From Haloferula sp. BvORR071 (GTDB taxonomy: Bacteria; Verrucomicrobiota; Verrucomicrobiia; Verrucomicrobiales; Akkermansiaceae): a stretch of DNA of 46,044 nucleotides. The position numbers were made by a program, and so were the translations under genes. Location: assembly GCF_000739615.1 (NCBI RefSeq), contig NZ_BATP01000038.1, positions 1 to 46,044 of the forward strand. The letters run 5' to 3'. Position 1 is the stretch's first letter, and each line of letters starts with the position of its first letter. Below the pieces are notes generated by a model. That model was not told where the DNA came from. It did not search any database and was given only the letters and a program-made list of their open reading frames with translations. Shown here one piece after another: positions 10,302 through 17,766 of the stretch.

Positions 10302-11213
10302 ATGGTTGTTCCAGAAGCCAATTACCTCGCCCCTTCGCCCGAAGACCTTGCGCTGCGCAAGGGGATCATCCTCGCCGGCGGCACCGGCAGCCGCTTGTTC
10401 CCCATGACCCACTCGGTCAGCAAGCAGCTCATCCCGGTCTATGACAAGCCGATGATCTACTACCCCCTGACCGTGCTGATGCTGGCCGGGGTGAAGGAGA
10501 TCCTCCTGATTTCCACGCCGCGCGATCTGCCGGCTTTCGAGCACCTGTTAGGCGATGGCTCGCAGTGGGGCTTGGAGATTTCCTATGCACCGCAGCCGAA
10601 GCCGGAAGGCCTCGCGCAGGCATTCCTCATTGGCGAGGAGTTCCTCGCCGGGGAACCTGCCTGCCTGGTGCTGGGCGATAACCTCTTCTATGGCCACGAC
10701 CTGGCGAAGTCGCTGATGGCGGCCTCCCGCCGGAAGGACGGCGCCACGGTCTTCGGGTATCACACCAAAGAGCCGGAGCAATACGGCGTGGTGGAGTTCG
10801 ACGCCAATGGCAACGTGGTCTCCTTGGAGGAGAAGCCGGCGAAGCCGAAGTCGAACTACGCGGTCCCCGGCATCTACTTCTACGACAACAAGGTCGTGGA
10901 ATTCGCCAAGGCGCTCAAGCCATCGCCGCGCGGGGAGCTGGAGATTACCGATCTCAACCGGGTCTATCTGGAGAATGGCAACTTGCGCGTCGAGCTGCTC
11001 GGCCGCGGCACCACTTGGCTGGATACCGGCACGCCTGACTCGCTTGCGGATGCGACACAGTTCGTGCAGGTGATCCAGCAACGCCAGGGCCTGAAGATCG
11101 CCTGTCCGGAGGAAGTGGCCTTCCTGCAAGGCCGCATTGACCGGGCCAAGCTCAACGAGTCGATCCAGAAGTACGCCAAGACCCCGTATGGCGAATATCT
11201 CGCCACTCTCTGA
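10302..11213 (+). CDS. rmlA: Glucose-1-phosphate thymidylyltransferase
   Basis: Makes dTDP-glucose from dTTP and glucose-1-phosphate, the entry step to dTDP-L-rhamnose. The nucleotide-binding signature GGTGSRLFP starts near residue 28, followed by [17 protein letters not shown], both diagnostic for Rml[14 protein letters not shown] and [13 protein letters not shown] are also present. The 303-residue product has an N-terminal extension of about 20 residues before the first strand, so a later start cannot be excluded, but no better start codon is evident. Seven bases separate it from the next gene. Confidence 0.95.
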   Translation: MVVPEANYLAPSPEDLALRKGIILAGGTGSRLFPMTHSVSKQLIPVYDKPMIYYPLTVLMLAGVKEILLISTPRDLPAFEHLLGDGSQWGLEISYAPQPKPEGLAQAFLIGEEFLAGEPACLVLGDNLFYGHDLAKSLMAASRRKDGATVFGYHTKEPEQYGVVEFDANGNVVSLEEKPAKPKSNYAVPGIYFYDNKVVEFAKALKPSPRGELEITDLNRVYLENGNLRVELLGRGTTWLDTGTPDSLADATQFVQVIQQRQGLKIACPEEVAFLQGRIDRAKLNESIQKYAKTPYGEYLATL

Positions 11214-11220
11214 CCCGGCC

Positions 11221-11976
11221 ATGTCTTCCCGTATTTCAGAAACTTGGGCCGGCCTGAATGCCGATGCCCGTGCCCGGCTCGAAACGCGCGACTACTCCAG
11301 CGGGGATCTCGCCCTGCGGCTCGGCAGCACGGGGGTGAATGCCTCCGAGGCAATCAACGGCAAGGCTGCGCTCGTGGAAGCCGGTGCTTGGATCCCGGGT
11401 GTGGAGATGTTCTCCCGTCGGGTATTCCAACAGAAGGGCAGGGGATATTTCGGCGAGCTGACCCGCCTCAACGAGGGAACGCTGGAGCGGCTCGGGATCG
11501 CGCCGCGGCAGTGGGCATCCGCGCTGATGCACCGGGACAGTGCGAAGGGCTTCCACATCCATCCGCCGTACATTCCGGCCGGGGAGGACCCCGCGGTTTG
11601 GTTCAAGAAGCTCTATATCGACGAACCGGAAAACTACGCCCTGCGGCCCTACGACCGCGAGCAGTGGGACGTGATGTTCTTCCTCACCGGCATCTGCGAG
11701 ATGCTGCTGGTGGATGAGCGCGCGGGCATGCCGCGCCGTGTGATGCGCTTTGTGATCCCGGGCGACAGTCGCCCCGGTCCCGACAATGCCGCAGTGATCA
11801 TCCCTTCCGGGGTGGCCCACGCCCTCCGGAATGTCGGCAATGAGGACCTGATCATGGTCTATGGGACCAGCACGGTCTTCAATCCCGAGTGGGAAGGCCG
11901 CATCGCCAGCGATGTGGAGAAATGCCCCCTGCCCGCCGATTGGGACCGCTATCTGGCCAGTCCCGGCCCCGCCTGA
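11221..11976 (+). CDS. RmlC-like cupin, probable dTDP-4-dehydrorhamnose 3,5-epimerase
   Basis: The 251-residue product has an RmlC-like cupin pattern: RGYFGELTRL, a His-rich GFHIHPPY, and VIIPSGVAHALRNVG followed by TSTVFNPEWEGRI near the end. By position it should epimerise C3 and C5 of the keto-sugar between RmlB and RmlD. It is longer than usual RmlC (about 180 residues) and diverges in the central loop, so another sugar epimerase is possible. The ATG at 11221 was chosen because it lies just after the rmlA stop; a frame open further upstream overlaps rmlA and encodes low-complexity Ser/Pro/Arg. No other epimerase is visible in the operon. Confidence 0.75.
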   Translation: MSSRISETWAGLNADARARLETRDYSSGDLALRLGSTGVNASEAINGKAALVEAGAWIPGVEMFSRRVFQQKGRGYFGELTRLNEGTLERLGIAPRQWASALMHRDSAKGFHIHPPYIPAGEDPAVWFKKLYIDEPENYALRPYDREQWDVMFFLTGICEMLLVDERAGMPRRVMRFVIPGDSRPGPDNAAVIIPSGVAHALRNVGNEDLIMVYGTSTVFNPEWEGRIASDVEKCPLPADWDRYLASPGPA

Positions 11977-12082
11977 ATCGATCGAATCCCATCTAACCTA
12001 CCGTCGCGACATCACCCATCGTGACAAGCCTAGCAGAATCTGTTAAACCCCATCTGTTCATCTCCACCTAAACGACAATCCG

Positions 12083-12736
12083 ATGACTACGACAGCCCTA
12101 AGCAAACCCAATTCCTCATGGCGTCGCCTCCCCCGCGGCTTTGCCTCGATCCTGATGGCCATGATGGCCGTCGCCCTCAGCGGCTTCTTCTCCTCCTGTG
12201 AGACTGCCGAGCCCTACCAGCCGATCCCCGAGGCCGCGATGCGTGACCGCTCCAGCGGTACACTGTCCCCGGGTGACGTGATCGTCGTCAGCTATCCCGG
12301 CGCGCCCGAGCTGAACACCACCCAGCGCATCGCCGCCAATGGCCGCGTCAGCCTGCCGAAGGTGGGTGACGTGAGCGCCGCCGGCAAAAGCGTGGCCTCG
12401 CTGCAATCGCAGCTCTCCGGGATGTACACCGCCCATCTGACGAATCCAACTGTGCTGGTGGCCGTCGAAACCGCCGCTGCCGGTGTCTACGTCGCTGGTG
12501 AGGTGACCCGCCCGGGCAAGATCCCCTTGGATCGCCCGATGACCGCCTTCGAGGCCGTCATGGAAGCCGGTGGTTTCTCGAAGTTCGCCAATCCGAAGCA
12601 GGTGACCGTCGTCCGCAATCAGAGCGGCAAGCAACAGCGCTACTCCCTGAACTTCGACGATACCCTGCGTGCCGGTGGCCAAGCCTTCTACCTGCGCCCC
12701 TTCGACACGGTGTACGTGAACAAGAGCCGCTGGTAA
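12083..12736 (+). CDS. Polysaccharide export lipoprotein, short Wza-like
   Basis: The 217-residue product has an N-terminal hydrophobic stretch ending at GFFSSC (Cys39), a likely lipobox for anchoring in the outer membrane. After it comes a polysaccharide biosynthesis/export domain (LSPGDVIVVSYPG, residues about 60-135) and then one SLBB-type region (YVAGEVTRPGKIPL with FEAVMEAGGF). Wza of E. coli is about 380 residues with more SLBB repeats and a C-terminal helix; this is a short form. It lies 106 bases after the rhamnose genes on the same strand. That suggests a role in exporting a rhamnose-containing glycan, but no polymerase, flippase or Wzc-type kinase is in the window. Confidence 0.85.
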   Translation: MTTTALSKPNSSWRRLPRGFASILMAMMAVALSGFFSSCETAEPYQPIPEAAMRDRSSGTLSPGDVIVVSYPGAPELNTTQRIAANGRVSLPKVGDVSAAGKSVASLQSQLSGMYTAHLTNPTVLVAVETAAAGVYVAGEVTRPGKIPLDRPMTAFEAVMEAGGFSKFANPKQVTVVRNQSGKQQRYSLNFDDTLRAGGQAFYLRPFDTVYVNKSRW

Positions 12737-12777
12737 TCCTCCGCTTCGCGGCAGATCGGTCCCGTTTATTCGAACCA

Positions 12778-12808
12778 CGGCCCGCCTTTACCGGCGGGCC
12801 GTTTTTGT
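12778..12808 (+). terminator. Rho-independent terminator of the rhamnose/export operon
   Basis: A perfect 9-bp stem (CGGCCCGCC at 12778-12786, GGCGGGCCG at 12793-12801) with a six-base loop is followed by TTTTTGTT. It begins 41 bases after the stop of the export lipoprotein gene. Confidence 0.9.
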
Positions 12809-12880
12809 TGTGGGACGAGCGCCCGGGGGATACCGGTCGGGGAAATGTCCTGATCTCACGCCGCAAAGGAGTGAACGCGA

Positions 12881-12915
12881 AAACAAAACGGCCCGCCGGG
12901 TGAGGGCGGGCCGTT
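12881..12915 (-). terminator. Rho-independent terminator of the minus-strand FN3/Ig protein gene
   Basis: Read on the minus strand, the stem CGGCCCGCC (12913-12905) pairs with GGCGGGCCG (12897-12889) and is followed by TTTTGTTTT. It lies about 30 bases after the stop at 12946. The stem sequence is the same as in the facing terminator at 12778. Confidence 0.85.
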
Positions 12916-12945
12916 GTTAAGAAGCTTGAGCCACGCCGGAACGGA

Positions 12946-14214
12946 CTACTCCGTCACCAGCTTGTAGAAGCGCTTGTTCCCAGTGACGGCCGCAGGGTCG
13001 ATGATGGTGATGCTGCCGCTGGTATTCACTTGGGTGGAGATGAGCGTCCAATTGCTCAGGTCGTTGGAGGCGTAGATCTGCACGCTGCTCAGCAGTCCGC
13101 CGCTCAATTGGAAGCTCAGGCTGCGATCCAGGTTCATGGTCATCTGCGCGACCTTCAGGGTTGGCGCGGCACCGGCTGCTGGATTCACGGTGAGGACCGC
13201 CGGTCCGCCGCTGGCGCTGGCGGTGCCGCGGTAGAGGTCGACGGTGTAGTTGCCTTCATGGGCCTCCGCCACGCTGCTGATCAGCAACTGGGCGGATGTG
13301 GCACCGGTGATGGCCACGTTGTTCCGCTTCCACTGGTAGCTCACCGGACCGGTGGCGGCAGCTGCGACCTCGAGCACTGCGGATTCGCCTTCAGTGCGGG
13401 TCAGGCTCGCCGGATTGCTGGTCACGATCACTGCGTCGGTGGTCCGGGGCAGCGCGTCGCTCGGCACAAAGTTGGGATCATTGCTCAGCACCACGCGGTC
13501 GAGACAGGTGCCCTGCTCACGTGTGCGGACTTTGAAGGTATGGGCACCGGCCGTCAGGGTATAGCTGCGCGGGGCGCCAGCGGGAATATGGATGCGCTTC
13601 CAGATCCAATCGGCGGCGCGCGGCTCGGTGGTATCGGGAATGACGTAGACGTGGAAGATGTCCTCGGTCCCGTTGTCCATGGTCACGAAGAAGGAGTCCA
13701 TGCTCGCCGCGGAGGCCTTCACCCGGCACCACACCTGATAGTCGCCCGCCGTGGCGATATCGAAGCTCATACGGGTGTAGCCGTTGGTCGCCGTCGCGTA
13801 GTTGTTCGTGTCCACGTAGACATCGGTTCCCGTGCCCATGATCGTGGCCGGCGCGTTCAGCTGGCCGTTCTCCGCCTCCAGCAGCACCAGCCGCGAGCTG
13901 GGATCCGGCTCGGTGGGTTCCTGGGAGGTGTAGGTGAGCGGAATCTCCGCGGAGAAGGGACTCTCCTGGAGGGAAGTATTGTAGGCTTTCACCGAGCAAT
14001 AATAAGTCCGGCCGCTGGCAAGTCCGCTGACGGACCCTACGATATTATTGCCGACATCCACTACATTCGTGTACTGGCCGCGCAGCTCGCCCCAATAAAT
14101 TTTATATCCGGCAATGTTGGTCTCTGGATTGCGGTCCCAACCCACCGTGATCGCCCCCGTTCCCGCTCCCATGGCGGGAAGAGCGAGAGCTAGAAGGACC
14201 AATGCAGACTGCAT
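12946..14214 (-). CDS. Exported FN3 / carbohydrate-binding / Ig-like protein
   Basis: The 422-residue product starts with a signal peptide (LVLLALALPAMGAG). An FN3 domain follows (GWDRNPETNIAGYKIYWGEL). Next is a CBM6/malectin-like region (LEAENGQLNAPATIM, with YQVWCRVKA) and an Ig-like domain (YQWKRNNVAITGAT, EGNYTV). The last 65 residues form a beta-rich module with IYASNDLSNWT and end in RFYKLVTE, a tail shared with other exported proteins here. The ATG at 14214 is preferred because it gives a clean signal peptide; an in-frame ATG at 14304 would add 30 residues from AT-rich DNA. The role is inferred as surface carbohydrate binding; there is no obvious catalytic domain. Confidence 0.85.
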   Translation of the reverse strand: MQSALVLLALALPAMGAGTGAITVGWDRNPETNIAGYKIYWGELRGQYTNVVDVGNNIVGSVSGLASGRTYYCSVKAYNTSLQESPFSAEIPLTYTSQEPTEPDPSSRLVLLEAENGQLNAPATIMGTGTDVYVDTNNYATATNGYTRMSFDIATAGDYQVWCRVKASAASMDSFFVTMDNGTEDIFHVYVIPDTTEPRAADWIWKRIHIPAGAPRSYTLTAGAHTFKVRTREQGTCLDRVVLSNDPNFVPSDALPRTTDAVIVTSNPASLTRTEGESAVLEVAAAATGPVSYQWKRNNVAITGATSAQLLISSVAEAHEGNYTVDLYRGTASASGGPAVLTVNPAAGAAPTLKVAQMTMNLDRSLSFQLSGGLLSSVQIYASNDLSNWTLISTQVNTSGSITIIDPAAVTGNKRFYKLVTE

Positions 14215-14592
14215 GACCCACCAAGGAAAAATTCTCGATCTTCCAGAATAGAGCATTAGGAAAGGTAAATTTTTCAAGAATAGATAGAAAGATTTAAATT
14301 CCATGTTAGATTGGTATTCCCGTAGATCGTTGGTTTTTCGGCACCTCTGGTGAAAGAAATGTCGAAAATCCGACGGTGAGGGAATTTAGCGGAGCTTAAG
14401 CTGCTCCGGGACGCCCGGGACAATCCGGGCATTTACGAACAGAATGAAAGTCCCTAACAATCAGTGGGCTTCGCCTCTAGCAGTTAGGTTTGTGCCGGAA
14501 ATTGCAATTCTGGCTCCGCCGGGGTCAGCGCTTCGGGAGTCCCGGGGGAATCCCGGCACTAGCACCTATAGGCCTGTCCCCAGCCCAAGACC
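14215..14592. other. 378-base intergenic region with hairpins, no convincing gene
   Basis: The right part follows the pseudopilin-like gene, the left part precedes the FN3/Ig gene, both on the minus strand. The stretch 14215-14350 is clearly richer in A and T than its surroundings and probably holds the promoter of the FN3/Ig gene. It also contains a near-palindrome at 14494-14514 (GCCGGAAATTGCAATTCTGGC is 21 bases; its core is AATTGCAATT) and two related hairpins listed separately. A 66-codon open frame at 14444-14644 on the plus strand has no family resemblance and overlaps a real gene, so it is not called. Confidence 0.5.
14405..14562. repeat. Pair of degenerate hairpin repeats
   Basis: Copies at 14405-14435 and 14532-14562 are about 70 percent identical over 31 bases, with the common core CGGGA..CCCGGG..AATCC.GGCA. 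Each folds on itself (GCCCGG with CCGGGC in the first, CCGGG with CCCGG in the second). They may be terminators or small palindromic repeat units; there is no T-tract on either strand. Confidence 0.4.
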
Positions 14593-15168
14593 TCACCAAG
14601 TCTTGATGTCGTCCTCGCCGCCTGGTTTGCCGTCCTTGCCGTAGCTGTAGACGATCGCGACCTTGTTGCGGACCACATTGCCCGGCTTGAGGGGATCAGG
14701 GATCTCCAGGTTGTGGCCGCTGTCGAAGATGACGTGGAAGGGGTGGCCCCACGAATCGTAAAGGCCCTCAGGTCTTTGGCCTGAGCCTCCTTTGCTGTAA
14801 AACAGGCCGCCCTTGGTCTTCACCCTGGTTTCTTCGACCGTAAGGAAGCGGATCTGCCTCTTGTTCTGCATCGAGTCGCCGAGGTCTTCCTTGCCGAGGA
14901 GCACGGTGAGAAGCTTCGCGCCTTCCTCGCCTTCGGTCAGCAGCTCTTTGCCGGCGGGGGCTGGCTGCGGGAGGCTGCCGTAGGTGGCGTAGAATCCTTC
15001 GATGGCTTGAAGCAGCCCTGTGGCGTTGATCTTGGCTTGGACGGTTCGCTGGGTCGTGTCGGAACTGACAGGGATTTTGAATATTCCCATCGCCAGCAGG
15101 AAGAGCGCGAAAACCCCAAGGGCTCCCCGGATGATCTTGCTGCGAGCGGCGTCGCGAAGCATGCCCAT
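14593..15168 (-). CDS. Membrane-anchored pseudopilin-like protein (GspG-type C-terminal fold)
   Basis: The 191-residue product has one N-terminal membrane helix (GVFALFLLAMGIF, about residues 17-29). An amphipathic stretch (LLQAIEGFYATYGSLP) resembles the start of pseudopilin domains. The C-terminal half has LYDSWGHPFHVIFD and YSYGKDGKPGGEDDIKTW, the pattern seen at the end of type II secretion major pseudopilins, where the Asp/Gly loop binds calcium. It lacks a classical prepilin peptidase site (Gly followed by Phe-Thr-Leu-x-Glu). No other secretion gene is nearby, so function is open. Spacing to the upstream membrane protein gene is 79 bases, which holds a hairpin at 15222-15247. Confidence 0.7.
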   Translation of the reverse strand: MGMLRDAARSKIIRGALGVFALFLLAMGIFKIPVSSDTTQRTVQAKINATGLLQAIEGFYATYGSLPQPAPAGKELLTEGEEGAKLLTVLLGKEDLGDSMQNKRQIRFLTVEETRVKTKGGLFYSKGGSGQRPEGLYDSWGHPFHVIFDSGHNLEIPDPLKPGNVVRNKVAIVYSYGKDGKPGGEDDIKTW

Positions 15169-15247
15169 GAGCTGAAGTCTAACATGGCGCGCCGTTCTGT
15201 CACCATTGCTTCATGGGCCTTGGCGGATCGCCCCTCGCTGATCCGCC

Positions 15248-16114
15248 CTAGAGCAGCGCCTTGAGGATCTTCCCGATCAACTCGCCGATGGGAATCTCCA
15301 TCAGGAACACCGCCAGCAGAGGGAGCCCGGCGGGGATGGCGATCGCGAGCAGGGATTTTCGGGTGAAGGGAATGATGCGCATGGATTTGACCGCCTCGAA
15401 GATGGCACCGATGTCGCAGGTGGGGCCGAGTTCGGGCGCTTCCAGGATCGTGCGGTCGGAGACGGGGCGCCCTTCCATCCATTGTTGGTGGACCAAGCGG
15501 CCATGGCGCGCGATGAGCTGGCTGTATTCGGCCACGGCCTTGCGCTTCTGTTTGCGCAGGAAGGGGATGAAGACCAGCAGCGGGGAAATGCAGAGCACGA
15601 GGCTCAAGGCGATGTAGATCACGGCCTGCATCCTGAAGGACTGGACATGGACTCCGTGCCAAGTGACTTCGTGGGCCCACTTTGAGGCGAGCACGCAGGA
15701 GCAGGCGAAGGCCAGCGGAGCGAAGATCGTGGGAAAACCTTCGATGAAGCCGAGCCCGCCAAGGCGATCGGGGTGGGGCGCCACGATCTTGAGGCCGAGC
15801 CTCAGGATCCGCTTGAGTAGTGCGGCCAGGATGACGATCCGCCACAGCCAGCCGAAGAGGAAGACCTGGAAGATCGGCCGCGAGACACAGAGATACCACC
15901 AGCCGCCGAAGCCGAGCTCATCGTGATCGATCGCCCAGTCCAGCTCCTCCAGCCGATGTCCAGTCTGCGGGACCAGGACCCAGACGAGAATCATCGTGGC
16001 GATCGCGATCCATGGCAGGATCGAGCTCCGCAGGCGGATGATCCCGGCGATCACTTCACCCAGCGCGGGAATCTTCTCCTCGGGCACCAGCCCCATGTCC
16101 ACGAAGCGCGGCAA
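15248..16114 (-). CDS. Membrane protein, C-terminal part of a frameshifted gene
   Basis: This frame encodes 288 residues from the first ATG, with hydrophobic segments near ILPWIAIATMILVWVLV, FQVFLFGWLWRIVILAAL, FAPLAFACSCVL, IYIALSLVLCISPLLVFI and LLAIAIPAGLPLLAVFLM. The family is not recognised. The frame continues upstream of this ATG without a stop to about 16215 and joins in sense with the 96-residue frame at 16156-16446 (join GEPL / EKHFGIHSRFLFALPVLIFAER). The two are therefore most likely one gene of about 400 codons split by a one-base loss near 16204-16212. A perfect 8-bp hairpin (15222-15229 with 15240-15247) directly follows the stop. Confidence 0.7.
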   Translation of the reverse strand: MPRFVDMGLVPEEKIPALGEVIAGIIRLRSSILPWIAIATMILVWVLVPQTGHRLEELDWAIDHDELGFGGWWYLCVSRPIFQVFLFGWLWRIVILAALLKRILRLGLKIVAPHPDRLGGLGFIEGFPTIFAPLAFACSCVLASKWAHEVTWHGVHVQSFRMQAVIYIALSLVLCISPLLVFIPFLRKQKRKAVAEYSQLIARHGRLVHQQWMEGRPVSDRTILEAPELGPTCDIGAIFEAVKSMRIIPFTRKSLLAIAIPAGLPLLAVFLMEIPIGELIGKILKALL

Positions 16115-16155
16115 GAGCCGCTTCAGCGCCGAGCGGCACAGGCGCTCGGCGAAGA

Positions 16156-16446
16156 TCAGGACCGGCAGGGCGAAGAGAAAGCGGGAGTGGATCCCGAAGT
16201 GCTTCTCAAGGGCTCACCGGTCGCGCTGTAGAAAAGGTGATTGGTAGCCCATGCCCAGAGCACCAGCGGCACCCAGGCCAGGGTGGTGAAGATGACAATC
16301 CGGCGGAGCACTCCGTCCCTGCCATTGGAGGGCAGGATGTGCAGCCGCTGTTCCAAGCGGAACCAAGGGTCACCGCGCACCAAGTCGAACTCCGCGGCGC
16401 CGGTGCCGCTCTTCTTTTCAGGAGGGGATGGCGTGGCGGAGTCCAT
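16156..16446 (-). CDS. Membrane protein, N-terminal part of a frameshifted gene
   Basis: The 96-residue frame has a charged Asp/Glu/Lys-containing start, then RLEQRLHILPSNGRD and one membrane helix (IVIFTTLAWVPLVLWAWA). After GEPL it becomes Ser/Pro/Arg-rich and stops, typical of reading in the wrong frame. The continuing sense lies in the frame of the 15248-16114 entry. The start codon at 16446 is 15 bases after the stop of the gene upstream, so the two are probably co-transcribed. Confidence 0.6.
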   Translation of the reverse strand: MDSATPSPPEKKSGTGAAEFDLVRGDPWFRLEQRLHILPSNGRDGVLRRIVIFTTLAWVPLVLWAWATNHLFYSATGEPLRSTSGSTPAFSSPCRS

Positions 16447-16461
16447 GGGCGGGCGGCCTTG

Positions 16462-17730
16462 TTACTTGTTAGGATAAGGCACGGCGGTGATCTTCCAGCC
16501 CGCGGCCTTGATGCCGGCCTCCGCGGCCGGAGACAGGCTGCCGGTGTGGACCAGAACCTTGGGTGCCGTGCCGAGATCATCGCGCTGGGCGAAGCCGGCG
16601 ACCTCCTCCGTCCATGTCACATGGTCGACTGGCGCGGGCACCTGCAGCTCGCCACTGGCCGTGGTGCCACCGGGCAGGCGGCCGAGCACCGGCAGGCTCA
16701 CATAGTTCGCGGCACCGGAGCGCTGCTGAGCGGCGAGAATGGCCAGGCCATTGATCAGGAAGTCCGCTTGCTCCGCGGACTCGAATGCATTGGCCAGCCG
16801 GATCACGTTGCCGCGCCCCTTGGCATCCGACAGCGCTTCCAGATAGTTGACGATGCGATGGCGACGCGTGGTGCTGAGCGCCCGCTGGATTTGGAAGTCC
16901 TTGATGTCTTCCGGGATCACCCCCATGGCCGCGAGCGCGCGTTCATCTCGTAAGGCCAGTTCGCTGGCGGTAAGCGCGTAGGTGTCCTCCGGGATGCCGA
17001 CCATCTCGGTGGCGGCCACGGCGACGCCGGCGGAGGCAGCTGCCGCCCCGATGCGCAGGGGCAGCCCGCCGGCGAAGAAGGCCCAGGTGACTTTGTCCAA
17101 CTCCTCCTGGAGACGCGGATTGTCGGCATAGGGATCGACGCCCAGCTGCTTGGCGGTATCCAGCTTCGCCTTGTCGAAACCGGCGGCACCTTTCGCGGCA
17201 TTGCCGATGCCTTTGGCCGCTTGGCCGGAGCTGGGCGGGGCCTCACCAGTTACGGCTCCTTCAACGCGATCCACGGTCTTCACGACGCCGCGGCCGACCG
17301 CGGAGCCGACCTTGCCAAAAAAGTGGCCGACGGTCTTCGGTGCCTGCTTCACGGACTCCACCGGATTGGTGACGATATTCTTCACCGCCTCCACCGGTTG
17401 CTCGATGGAGCGCTTCATGCCCTCCGCGAAAAGGTCGCTCTTGCTGGTCTCCACCAGCTTGCGGATGGCCTCCGCTTCCTTGATGCGGGCCTTCGCCTGC
17501 GGCACGCCGGTCGCCTCGAAGGTGCCGAAATCGGTATCGATGGTGAAGTAGGCCATGTAGCCATCGGTGGGCACTTGCTCGCGAACACGGTGCGAGGGGC
17601 CCTTGAGGGATGCGCCAGGCAGCAGATCTCCGGCGTGGAGCATGACGCCCTGCTCGTAAGCGGCGGGCGCTTGGGCAGAAGCATTTGCCGCGAGCAAGGC
17701 GGCGACGGTGAGGATGGACCACGATTTCAT
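16462..17730 (-). CDS. Exported protein of unknown function
   Basis: The 422-residue product begins with a signal peptide (TVAALLAANASAQA, cut after ASA or AQA). Residues about 105-165 contain repeated amphipathic units (PVEAVKNIVTNPVESVKQAPKTVG) followed by a Gly/Ala-rich linker. The second half is helical and Ala/Leu-rich, with LRIGAAAASAGVAVAATE as a possible membrane or buried helix. No catalytic motif or family was recognised. It is 15 bases upstream of the frameshifted membrane protein gene and 36 bases downstream of the antiporter gene, so it may belong to one minus-strand transcript. The role cannot be assigned. Confidence 0.8.
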   Translation of the reverse strand: MKSWSILTVAALLAANASAQAPAAYEQGVMLHAGDLLPGASLKGPSHRVREQVPTDGYMAYFTIDTDFGTFEATGVPQAKARIKEAEAIRKLVETSKSDLFAEGMKRSIEQPVEAVKNIVTNPVESVKQAPKTVGHFFGKVGSAVGRGVVKTVDRVEGAVTGEAPPSSGQAAKGIGNAAKGAAGFDKAKLDTAKQLGVDPYADNPRLQEELDKVTWAFFAGGLPLRIGAAAASAGVAVAATEMVGIPEDTYALTASELALRDERALAAMGVIPEDIKDFQIQRALSTTRRHRIVNYLEALSDAKGRGNVIRLANAFESAEQADFLINGLAILAAQQRSGAANYVSLPVLGRLPGGTTASGELQVPAPVDHVTWTEEVAGFAQRDDLGTAPKVLVHTGSLSPAAEAGIKAAGWKITAVPYPNK

Positions 17731-17766
17731 CAGAGGCGGTTCAAGGGGTTTGGTTGGATGATTGAT

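Noticed and set aside
9333..10544. Minus-strand open frame of 403 codons opposite rmlB/rmlA
   Set aside because: Same GC-driven artefact; the plus-strand genes have complete catalytic motifs.
12116..12778. Minus-strand open frame opposite the export lipoprotein gene
   Set aside because: No signal peptide or family; rich in Gly/His/Arg, as in antisense frames here, and it would cross the plus-strand terminator.
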